Assembly: GCA_020746875.1 (NCBI GenBank)
Contig: JAGTJL010000006.1
Coordinates: forward strand, 868,001-932,000
Direction: 5' to 3'
DNA length: 64,000 nucleotides
Origin: Rhexocercosporidium sp. MPI-PUGE-AT-0058
Lineage: Eukaryota; Ascomycota; Leotiomycetes; Helotiales
Part shown: piece after piece, positions 36,350-45,076 of the stretch
How positions within the stretch are numbered: position 1 is the first letter of the stretch
Layout: each line of letters starts with the position of its first letter
Notes under the pieces: model-generated
The model's input: the letters and a program-made list of their open reading frames with translations, nothing else
The model's database searches: none
Told to the model about the DNA's origin: nothing
Translations under genes and position numbers: made by a program

Positions 36350-39300
36350 TCAACCCCGAGTATGATCGGGCCATCTACCAGGCATAACTCCTGCCTTTGG
36401 AGCTAAATGCGTGCCAAACAACGCTTCCCCAGTCGTCCACGCAGCAGGCACCCCAGTTTCCACAGCTGGAGCAGCCTTCGCATGTCCACGACTTGGTCTC
36501 CTCGCCGCTTTTCGTGGACGGACGTGAGGATCTGGTGTCGGCACATGTGCTTTTGCAGGAGTCCATTTCTTTGGAATCTTTGGTGGTGGTCTTACAGTCG
36601 GGAAGAAGAAACCGTACCCGGGACTGGGACTTTGGAGGCACGCTATGAGTGCTTTCTTGTCCGCTTCACTCGCACCCCAGAGTTTCGTGATGTATTCTTC
36701 AGGTGTGTACTTTACTCCTTCTCGGTCGGTGTAGAGATACTTTTTGTCTTTTTCGGGGTCGTGGGAGATGTCTAGGGCTTTGACAATAGCTTTCGCGGTC
36801 TCAAGACCATTGTCCATGGAGTAGTGCAGGATAGTCATGTGTCTGTACCGCCATTTGGAATCGGTCACATCGGCCAAGAGATGCATTGTTTCCTCTTGGC
36901 GCTCTCTCCAACTTGCTTCTTCGTTGGCAATTTTGCAGCATGGGTCAGGTTTCGATGCGCAGGCAAGAGCAAGTGGTATCATGTTATCAAACTCCTCGAC
37001 TTGGTGATTCGGATCATGACTCTCCAGGAGCCAGTTGACGAACTTGGGGAGGGCAAGAACAGCGGCAAGATGGAGAGTGGAGTCGTTGGGGGTGATTTCA
37101 GATGCTATGAGTTGAAAGGCTTCGAAGTTACCCAAGTATAACGAAGCAAGTTGTAAAGGTAGCTCTTCTTGGGTGTGTGGTTGGTCGGAATCTTTCTTGA
37201 CTATCTCGGGTGGCATGGCCAGCGGGACAAACGAAGATCCGGGAATCACGCATTCTGATACTCCGTCTCTGTCCATGTCGAGCAGGGCTTTTAGTATTGG
37301 AATGCGTGTCCTGTCCAGTAGACATAGAAAAGCTGCTGATATTTTTGACTGAGGGGTGGAGTATGCTGGAAGTACTACGCTAGAGGTCAGTATTGAATAT
37401 ACAGCGCAGACAATCTGCAACATACCATTATTTCTTTGGGCAAGAAGTTCAAGGATAGTATTATTCTCAATCCTGGGTATTTGAAGCAGCGCCCAGATCA
37501 GAACTGTGCATGACTCGGCCTTCCAGTCGGGGCAGATACAGTGATCAATTTTTGCCGACACAGATAACCCATTCTCGAGTAGGAGTTTCAAGAGAATTGT
37601 ACCCGCTGGAAATTTACGTAGACACAGGAAGATAAGTTCATCCTGGCTTATCTTGCCTGATCGTTCATTCTCCTCAAGATAGACCCCGAACCACTTGACG
37701 ACTTCCTTCTCCTCTTTGAAGCGTTTCAGAAGGACTTTCAGAACGACTCGCCGGCTTGCATGCCGACATAGAAGCCGAAACTCAGTCACGGTTTCCTTTT
37801 TAGCAGCTACGGCAAAGCAATGCCCGCTTCCCTTGCTTGGATCTGCCCCTTTTGCAAGTAGTAGTGTTATGAAGGGTAGATCTGGACGATTGCCGTTGAA
37901 ATTGTCCAGAAGCGCTTGAGATAGTGAGGATTTGTCGATCTTCCATTCAAGAAGGGGACGGTAGATCTCCATCTGTATATCCCTCTTGAGCAGTGTGTTT
38001 TGGAGCACAACGTTGAATATCGCCGTCGCCATGCTATCGTCGATGATATACTGACAAAGAAGCCTAACAACCTGGAGAGACTTTGGAGAGTTTGCACGAA
38101 TGGCAATGGAAACAGATTCGCCCTTCTTGTACGCAGGGGAAGCACCAAGTTCGAGAAGCAATTTCGGAATAGACAAGTCATCAAGGCCATCTCTCTCCAA
38201 GGAGCACAGAAGAGCCTCCGAGATATCGTCCTTCGGAACTCCCTTTTTCAGCAGATACTGGTATATTAAGTATCGCCGGTCTTGGACCATGGCAATTTGC
38301 CGCACACGTTGGAATGTCTTGGTGGCTGTATCAACGTTCCTGATGCTGCCAAGTAGAACGCGAAGCAGGTCGAAGGAACCTTCCTCTATAACAGCCTTCA
38401 GTCCCTCGAAAGTAACTTCAGCGCCTCGAGTCACTAGTAGTTGTGGCAACTGGGGGCATTTCGAAAAGAATGTAATAGAACCAACTAATAGCGTTGACAT
38501 TTCATCTTTCGACACCTTCGCGCAGCGGGTGAATAGATCTTCGATGAGTTCTTGTTTTTCAGTCCAGCTTTTGGTTGATGAAGCCGTGGCGAGACATGCC
38601 TTGCGAAGATTCTCTGGTGTGATAACTGCGTTGTGGCGGAGGAGTAATCGAAGGCCATAAAAATCCCCGGAGGCTGCAAGTCGTATGTGTCTGGACACCG
38701 CTGCCGACTGTCCAATGTCTACGGACTTCGCCTTTTCCAAGAGAAGATTCATGACAGTAAGCTCTAAGATCTTGGATTTGACGACCGTAACTTTATGAAA
38801 TGCTGCAGTTAACGAAGCAGTGTTCGGGTTTGCGGAGAGGATCTTTTGAAGAAGATCTATGTTCTTTTCTTTAATCGCGAATGAGAGAAGATCTCCCCCT
38901 TGAATGTTCACGTCCAATCCATGACTCAGTAGCAATGGGATGATTACGGCATTGTTAGGATTGCCCTTGAGCTTTTCAGGGGAGAATATCTTATTCAAGG
39001 CCACTTTTGCGTATCGTCCAGATGTAAGCAGTAGTTGCAAGACATCTGACTGATAATAGCGTGGATCGAGAGCCACAAAGAGATTGGCCTCTACTGTAAG
39101 TTGACTTGGTGGGCACGATGCGCACAGTAGTCGAAGCAAATTCAAGTTTTTCATCTCGAGTGCAATTTGAAAGCAGCCGCCCGTCGCATGGTTTGCATCC
39201 GCTCCATGTTTCAACAAGACGCGGACGATATCAAGCTTGTCTGCTTTTACTGCGTATAAGAGAGTCTGATGTATCGGTGAACCTGATGCGCCCTTCCGAA

Positions 39301-41311
39301 GAAGCAACCTGATCATGGAAAGTGCCACATCATCTCCACAAGAACCGATCGTACCGAAGGCGATTGGGACAGCCTTAGATACAGTCTCGTGGTATGAATT
39401 AGCATTGCACAGCATTTCGAGTGTTGACAATGCTCCTTTCCTTGTAGCAGTTAAGAGGGCATTGCTAGCATCAGAGCCAACTCCTTCAATGGGTGCTTTG
39501 CTTTGAAGAAGGAATTGAATGAGTTCCGAGTCAACATCGCCTTCTTCAGACACCAGGGTCTGCAACGGTCTGCCGAGATCATGGACCAGTATTCCTTTTT
39601 GAACAAGAGCTTTCATTGCCTGCAGGCGGATGCGTCTCGGTTGTAAGGAAATTGCAGTAGGTATCGTGGTTGAGAGTAGCTGTGCCGAGCATTGATTCCG
39701 AAGGAGGGTGTTCAACATGTCAAGATTTTTCGACTGGAGAGCTGTATGTATGACGGCAGCTTCTGCAAATTCAATGGATGCACCTTGGAGGATCAATGTT
39801 TCAACGAGCCGAGACTGCTGTTTTTGGACAGCTTGAACCAGAGATCTGTCCAAGGGCTCACCAGCCAGTCCCAGGGGACTTAAAAACTCCACGAGGCGTA
39901 ACATATCTGATTCGGAGCTTGATTCGGGCATCAACTCCAGTGCCTGTGCGATGGGGGAAGTAAAGATACAACCTTTAAATAGCTCTAAGACCTCAAACTC
40001 CTGGTGCGAAACTGCCCAGCGGAAGGAGTTATGAGGTTCCATGTCCACCACAACACCCGCATCTACCAGGAGTTTGACCATGGGGAGCTGTCGATTTTGG
40101 ACACATTTCAACAACTCTCTTCGAAGAATGGGACTATCTTCTACGAATTTGAATTCGTTAAGAATCTTGAAGAACTGATGCCTCCGCTCATCGTCGTCCA
40201 CAAGACATACAATTTCGCATGCTTGGCGGCAAAAGTTGCGAGGCAGCCCTGCGCGGAAATCTCCATAACAAAGCACGACCACCATTGTGGGATAATTATG
40301 GAGTTCCAGAGCGTTTTGGAGAAGCTGTGAGTTGCCTAGCTCCGGACGGTGAAAAAGACAAAGCAGTAGGATCGCAGGTAATCGTATCCATATGGCTTCT
40401 GAGCTCTGTGTATCCAAATCTAAGGTGGTCCGCCAGGTTTCAGAGCTCATTGCATTAGGAGCTGATAAGAGAATCTTGACCAGATCAGTGTCGTTATTCT
40501 TAAGACGTTCTTCGATCAGATCTTGAGAATCAGCAGAAACAATGGCGCCGAAACTGAGCAGGACTTGCATAGCTTTCACGGAATGCATCAGCAGCGAAAT
40601 CCCGAATGCCCTGCTCAGCGCCTCTTGGCTTAACCCAGCCTGACAGAGTAGTTGAATATACTCCAGGTTTCCCTGGTGACATACTTCGTCCAGCCAGGTG
40701 ATGTGGGGATTCATGGTGTTGGTCTTCCTTGAGGCCACCCCAGATCTGCTACTGAGTATCATCGAAGGCTTGGTGTTGAGGCGCATAGAAGATATTGAAT
40801 TTGGCAGCACAGAAAGATTGGGCTTTTTGGAGTTGTTTCCTGGCATTCTCTTCTCCAACTCCGGGTCGTAGAAATGGGCCCATAATTCGTCTAAAGACTT
40901 TACAGATGCGTGAGCCAGAAGAGCTTGAGCAACACCTGGCACTGGGAGTGGCGTCTGTGATAAAATACAGTCAAACGCCTTTGCGACTTCGTGGTTGGTG
41001 AACTTCCAATTGGCCGAATTGCACTTTGCGTCTTTAGTCTTCTTCGACCTGAAGATATGCCGTCTCTGCTGGTCGGGCTGCTTGTATCCAAATCCGCTCG
41101 TTCGTTGCTCGACAAGCACTGATCGCGCCTTGTCAACGTTACTCGAAATCGAGGCATCAAATTCACAATATGGCGGAGCAGTTAGAGGTGGTATGCGCTG
41201 TGGTGAAGATAGCCCAACCTCGTCAAGAAGAGTAGTAATTCGGCCATTCCGAGGTCTCACAACACGTTTGATTGAGCCCGAACGGGCTCTTGAATGTACT
41301 GAAGAATCCAT
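36350..41311 (-). CDS. Very large protein with degenerate ankyrin-type repeats
   Basis: Start at ATG 41311 (MDSSVHSRARSGSIKRVV); the frame is open further 5' only from a TTG. A probable 60-bp intron lies at 37366..37425 (GTATGT, branch ACTGACC, TTCCAG); spliced length is 1633 aa, unspliced 1653, since the intron is in frame and stop-free. Residues 1-200 are basic and disordered. From about 210 to 1500 the protein is a long run of helical pairs with ankyrin-like patterns (e.g. NLEYIQLLCQAGLSQEAL, KLDIVRVLLKHGADANHATG, FITLLLAKGADPSKGSG), most lacking the canonical TPLH. The tail is Pro/Arg-rich (PPPKIPKKWTPAKAHVPTPD). Such giant ankyrin proteins occur in Pezizomycotina without assigned function; a scaffold role is a guess. 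Divergent from the VWA/alpha-kinase gene. Confidence 0.82.
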   Translation of the reverse strand: MDSSVHSRARSGSIKRVVRPRNGRITTLLDEVGLSSPQRIPPLTAPPYCEFDASISSNVDKARSVLVEQRTSGFGYKQPDQQRRHIFRSKKTKDAKCNSANWKFTNHEVAKAFDCILSQTPLPVPGVAQALLAHASVKSLDELWAHFYDPELEKRMPGNNSKKPNLSVLPNSISSMRLNTKPSMILSSRSGVASRKTNTMNPHITWLDEVCHQGNLEYIQLLCQAGLSQEALSRAFGISLLMHSVKAMQVLLSFGAIVSADSQDLIEERLKNNDTDLVKILLSAPNAMSSETWRTTLDLDTQSSEAIWIRLPAILLLCLFHRPELGNSQLLQNALELHNYPTMVVVLCYGDFRAGLPRNFCRQACEIVCLVDDDERRHQFFKILNEFKFVEDSPILRRELLKCVQNRQLPMVKLLVDAGVVVDMEPHNSFRWAVSHQEFEVLELFKGCIFTSPIAQALELMPESSSESDMLRLVEFLSPLGLAGEPLDRSLVQAVQKQQSRLVETLILQGASIEFAEAAVIHTALQSKNLDMLNTLLRNQCSAQLLSTTIPTAISLQPRRIRLQAMKALVQKGILVHDLGRPLQTLVSEEGDVDSELIQFLLQSKAPIEGVGSDASNALLTATRKGALSTLEMLCNANSYHETVSKAVPIAFGTIGSCGDDVALSMIRLLLRKGASGSPIHQTLLYAVKADKLDIVRVLLKHGADANHATGGCFQIALEMKNLNLLRLLCASCPPSQLTVEANLFVALDPRYYQSDVLQLLLTSGRYAKVALNKIFSPEKLKGNPNNAVIIPLLLSHGLDVNIQGGDLLSFAIKEKNIDLLQKILSANPNTASLTAAFHKVTVVKSKILELTVMNLLLEKAKSVDIGQSAAVSRHIRLAASGDFYGLRLLLRHNAVITPENLRKACLATASSTKSWTEKQELIEDLFTRCAKVSKDEMSTLLVGSITFFSKCPQLPQLLVTRGAEVTFEGLKAVIEEGSFDLLRVLLGSIRNVDTATKTFQRVRQIAMVQDRRYLIYQYLLKKGVPKDDISEALLCSLERDGLDDLSIPKLLLELGASPAYKKGESVSIAIRANSPKSLQVVRLLCQYIIDDSMATAIFNVVLQNTLLKRDIQMEIYRPLLEWKIDKSSLSQALLDNFNGNRPDLPFITLLLAKGADPSKGSGHCFAVAAKKETVTEFRLLCRHASRRVVLKVLLKRFKEEKEVVKWFGVYLEENERSGKISQDELIFLCLRKFPAGTILLKLLLENGLSVSAKIDHCICPDWKAESCTVLIWALLQIPRIENNTILELLAQRNNGMLQIVCAVYSILTSSVVLPAYSTPQSKISAAFLCLLDRTRIPILKALLDMDRDGVSECVIPGSSFVPLAMPPEIVKKDSDQPHTQEELPLQLASLYLGNFEAFQLIASEITPNDSTLHLAAVLALPKFVNWLLESHDPNHQVEEFDNMIPLALACASKPDPCCKIANEEASWRERQEETMHLLADVTDSKWRYRHMTILHYSMDNGLETAKAIVKALDISHDPEKDKKYLYTDREGVKYTPEEYITKLWGASEADKKALIACLQSPSPGYGFFFPTVRPPPKIPKKWTPAKAHVPTPDPHVRPRKAARRPSRGHAKAAPAVETGVPAAWTTGEALFGTHLAPKAGVMPGRWPDHTRG
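37366..37425 (-). other. In-frame, stop-free intron candidate within the ankyrin gene
   Basis: Exactly 60 bases with GTATGT donor, ACTGACC branch site and TTCCAG acceptor. If retained it adds 20 hydrophobic residues (MLQIVCAVYSILTSSVVL..) between RNN and AYSTPQ without changing frame. Confidence 0.65.
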
Positions 41312-42218
41312 ATAATAAACAGCAATGCATCTACCGAACGCCAGCCGTGATGAGGGTGTAAGTGATGAGAGAGAAGACGGGACTCTAGTAGAGAACTCAG
41401 CCGCACTTCCTGGGGTCGGAGCGCAAGGAAAGTTTAGGCGACCAGACAAGAAATTGCACTCAAGTGAGACAAGTGCGATAAGCGCCAGAGAATACTGCGG
41501 AGAGTATCTGATCAGGCTGGCCGTATGGCTGATTATTGGTGAAGAAAAGTGGCCAATGTAGGTGGGCGTTTTCCGGGAAAATCTGCCAATATTAGCGACT
41601 TATTATTGAGCAAGAGGCGTCCTGGCGTCTTCCACCACGCTCACCGAAATAGCTCCTGATTTGATTAACATTTGTGACGTGTTCTATGCTCACAAGGCCG
41701 GCCAATGTCCGTTTGAGTGACCGTATCGATTCTGCTGTTCTGATTGTGGCGCAAATCGTCCTGGTGCTATGTCCCATGCCCAGTACCTAAATAGCCGTGA
41801 CCCCCATGAGTTCGATTCCCACCCCTTTCAACTATCATCACCACCACCAACACCAGTCAACTACTATCTCTTACATGGCTACAGTATCATATTGGCCACG
41901 AACACTTCTATAGGCTTGGTTGCCAGCTTCGACAGTTGTTCTCTTCAATTCTGTCAGCACACTTCTACACCAGGCTCCCCAGCCTTGCGTCTTTGTGAAA
42001 GTTCTTCGCGTCGAGACTCATTGACCTGATTCGAATTGAATTTCGAAGCGTTTAAGAGCAGTCGGTAATCCTCTTCCTCAAAGATTCAGTCGACATGCCC
42101 TGACGTTGAAGCACCGTACAGGTCTACTGCCTTCCCAATAACCAAATCTAAAGCTTCAGCAGCCTTTTGGGCGCGGCTGCACACCGTACCGTCCTCCACT
42201 CAACTCCCATTGCTCAAT
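41312..42218. promoter_or_regulatory. Divergent promoter region, ankyrin protein / VWA alpha-kinase
   Basis: 907 bp between divergent ATGs, no gene seen. Confidence 0.6.
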
Positions 42219-44798
42219 ATGGACCCCAAGCCGCCCACCTACACTTCATCCAAGTCCGTGTCCCGATCAACGACTTCGCGAGATGAAGTTCGGTTGATGG
42301 CAGAAGAGATGCTGCGAGCCTCGCTGACTCGCAGCTCTCATGGCAGCACCAGCACCAGTGTTACTTCGTCAACTGCAACATCCCCTCCAGCTCGATCACT
42401 TGATTCAGAGCTACCTCCCTCCTATCGACGGTCAACGCCAGCACTTCCATCTTCCTCGCGCTCTCCCATAGCTCCTAACCCCGCCGACTTGCTGAGCCGT
42501 GCTCGGAATCCTGGAGCCGGCCGGCCGCCTGTCGTAGGCTCGGAATCCATCACACGGGACAGTCTTACCCGTGATAAGGCGAGTCGAAGTGTCACGAGTG
42601 ATGCTGGGAGTAGTTGGAGCAGTTGGACAAGTTCATCGAGTTCGTCAACAGCAACAGTCACAGCTGCTGACGCCAAGGCTCGCGTCCGACATCTTCAACG
42701 GGAAGTGGAGAAAGCGCAGGCCGATGTCTCGCCTCGGTCCGAGCGAACTGGAAGTCTATTCAGGGAGGCTTGCTCAACCGATTTGTTGTTTCTCATCGAT
42801 ACAACTGGGTCCATGTACAGCTACATCAAGGCCGCCAAAGAACAAGTTCAGAGCATCGTGAGTGATATCAAAGCCACCTTCCTCAATGAGGCCGAAGTGC
42901 GCGTCGCGGTGGTGAGCTACAAAGACCATGGCGACTACCCGAACATCGAGTTTCTTGACTTCACTCCCTCAGCTGAGCGAGTTTCTGAATTCCTAGGCCG
43001 TTTAGACGCAGACGGCGGGCGAGATACGCCAGAAGATGTTCTTGGAGGCGTGAACCAGGCATTGAATGCATCCTGGAAGCAGCAGACACGATGCATTATT
43101 CACATTGCGGACGCACCACCTCACGGCGCCGGTGTCCTACACGATCTCGGCTCCAGCTCAGATGACTATCCCTCTCCAGGGAGCGAGCCACACCATCTGA
43201 CTTATGAGCCCCTCATCAAGAAACTGATCCAGTTGAAAGTCAACTACGCTCTGCTTCGAGTTAATGCTCTCACGGATCGCATGGCTTTGGCCTTCGGGAA
43301 AGTCTACTCTGCATCTGGCGCGGGCGTCAAACTGCTCTCTTCCAACACTTACTGCAGCCAAGTCAAGGATGGGCTTGGCTCAACCACACTTGGTGCAAGT
43401 ACCCTGCAAGCTGACCTTCAATTTGAGGAAATGGAGTTGGGGATCACCTACAGTCATCTCCGACATCTGGTGGTGAAAACTGTGTCCACCTCGGTGACTC
43501 GCACAGCAGGTCGTATGTCACTGGCACTGGGCACTACACCAAAGCTCAGCGTTGCCAGTGGCAAAGGGAAAAGTCGTGGAATGGCTACAGATCTCTCCTC
43601 GATTCGGGAAGATGGAAGCAGCGGCGGTAGCATCAAGGAGCCGTCTCTCGAGAAGGGCCCTCCGCAGTGGAACAGACCCGGATGGCTCGATGAGACCCTG
43701 GTTGTTGAGGGCTTTTGTCCTGACATGGTGTTACAGACTGCCAATTCGCTCAACGAGATGATGCACTCTGATGATAACATCAAGCTCAGCGTTACGCAGC
43801 TTACCATCCATGCTCGATCGAAGCCTTTTGCAGCAGGATCTGTACGTTTGGCCTCATATGCTCGTACATCAGCTTCAACCAGCAAGTTTGTGGTGAAGTC
43901 GTTCAAAGATGGCAGCAAGATGCTTGCACATATCGCCGAAGACATGCGGATACAGGCCTTGTGCAAGTCTTTCGCTCTCGAATTCAATGGTCTACTGAAC
44001 ATCGAACCTCCTATCGATTTCATCGTGACAACATGTTTGCAAAGCAAAGCTAAAGATGGAGAGGAAGCTGACTGTCTCTCACTTGAGCCATATATCGATG
44101 GAGAGTACGTCAAGTACAATAGCAATAGCATGTTCGTGAAAGAAGACCTTCCTGGCGAGCCAGACACGTTTAATCAAATTGCTCAAGCTTTCTCACACTT
44201 TACGTTTGAGCGCTCTTGGGGCCACTTCCTCGTGAACGACCTGCAGGGCGTGGGCCACTTGCTCACCGACCCCTCGATCCAGACTCGCGACCCGGAGCGG
44301 TTTAATCTCGCGGTGACAAATCTCGGCGACGCGGGCTTCAAGTTCTTCTTTGCAGTCCACGAATGCAATTCATTCTGCCATAAGCTCGAACTGAAAAGCA
44401 ATCGTGAGATGCTCGCCACAGGCACCTTCGAGTTCCGAGAGCGCTGGCCCACCATCGAACCCACAGTCTGCTGCTCCAACAAGCTCTGCCGAAGTATCAT
44501 CCGCCTCGCCGATTCTCAGGAGTCCACGAACTTTCCAGGCCATCATTGGTGTGGCGCGTGCTGGCCACAGCTGCAATCATCTACTACCCGTTGGATTTGC
44601 AGTGCTCCTGGCCCAGATCACGAATTCGAAGTGTCCAAATTCTTCTACGAGTCTCAAGGACAGCTTACGCCACGAAGATGCGCCGAACACACTGAGCGGG
44701 ACAGGTCCGTTTCCAGCGCCGCTGCTGTTGGGGGAAGTGTGTGGGGTAGGCTGAAGGCAGGGGGACCCAAACGATCCATTTCTGGGAGGGCGTGGTAA
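42219..44798 (+). CDS. VWA-domain alpha-kinase (atypical MHCK/EF2K-type protein kinase)
   Basis: Single exon, 859 aa, start MDPKPPTYTSSKS. Residues 1-180 are Ser/Thr-rich and disordered. A von Willebrand A domain follows (about 188-370): LLFLIDTTGSMYSYIKAAKEQ with a DxTGS MIDAS variant (Asp194), then GDYPNIEFLDF and GRDTPEDVLGG. A Ser-rich linker leads to the alpha-kinase domain (about 520-750): KFVVKSF with the ATP-binding Lys, FERSWGHFLVNDLQGVGHLL (from about 660) with the catalytic Asp/Gln block and TDPSI, and the zinc-binding ending HECNSFCHKLEL. A further Cys/Trp-rich tail (CCSNKLC..HWCGACWPQ..CRSI) is unusual. The domain pair resembles Dictyostelium vwkA. Substrate unknown. Confidence 0.9.
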   Translation: MDPKPPTYTSSKSVSRSTTSRDEVRLMAEEMLRASLTRSSHGSTSTSVTSSTATSPPARSLDSELPPSYRRSTPALPSSSRSPIAPNPADLLSRARNPGAGRPPVVGSESITRDSLTRDKASRSVTSDAGSSWSSWTSSSSSSTATVTAADAKARVRHLQREVEKAQADVSPRSERTGSLFREACSTDLLFLIDTTGSMYSYIKAAKEQVQSIVSDIKATFLNEAEVRVAVVSYKDHGDYPNIEFLDFTPSAERVSEFLGRLDADGGRDTPEDVLGGVNQALNASWKQQTRCIIHIADAPPHGAGVLHDLGSSSDDYPSPGSEPHHLTYEPLIKKLIQLKVNYALLRVNALTDRMALAFGKVYSASGAGVKLLSSNTYCSQVKDGLGSTTLGASTLQADLQFEEMELGITYSHLRHLVVKTVSTSVTRTAGRMSLALGTTPKLSVASGKGKSRGMATDLSSIREDGSSGGSIKEPSLEKGPPQWNRPGWLDETLVVEGFCPDMVLQTANSLNEMMHSDDNIKLSVTQLTIHARSKPFAAGSVRLASYARTSASTSKFVVKSFKDGSKMLAHIAEDMRIQALCKSFALEFNGLLNIEPPIDFIVTTCLQSKAKDGEEADCLSLEPYIDGEYVKYNSNSMFVKEDLPGEPDTFNQIAQAFSHFTFERSWGHFLVNDLQGVGHLLTDPSIQTRDPERFNLAVTNLGDAGFKFFFAVHECNSFCHKLELKSNREMLATGTFEFRERWPTIEPTVCCSNKLCRSIIRLADSQESTNFPGHHWCGACWPQLQSSTTRWICSAPGPDHEFEVSKFFYESQGQLTPRRCAEHTERDRSVSSAAAVGGSVWGRLKAGGPKRSISGRAW

Positions 44799-45076
44799 TT
44801 CAACTCGGTTTGAAATTAAAACACGGATATTATGCAATATGACCGAAAAGAATTCAATCCACATGTCAATGAAGCTGTTCGAGGTCGCACCAAAATTTCG
44901 TGGTGTAATCATGTCACGGGGGGTTTGTTGACTTTCGGCCAGCCTTCTGAAAATAAGCGAGTGGGGAGAATTATCACGCATCCGCTTCCATTTCCTTAAC
45001 TTGCCGCGACCCACTTTCCCATGCGCATCTCCAACTAGGAAATTTACTAAGTAGGCATCTGTCTTCAACAACACGG

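Noticed and set aside
36375..36641. Cys-rich 88-codon frame (-) overlapping the ankyrin gene end
   Set aside because: It overlaps the long ankyrin frame on the same strand in another phase, and no splice signals leading into it were found.
41770..41830. tRNA B-box-like GTTCGATTCCC
   Set aside because: No A box or cloverleaf upstream at the needed distance.
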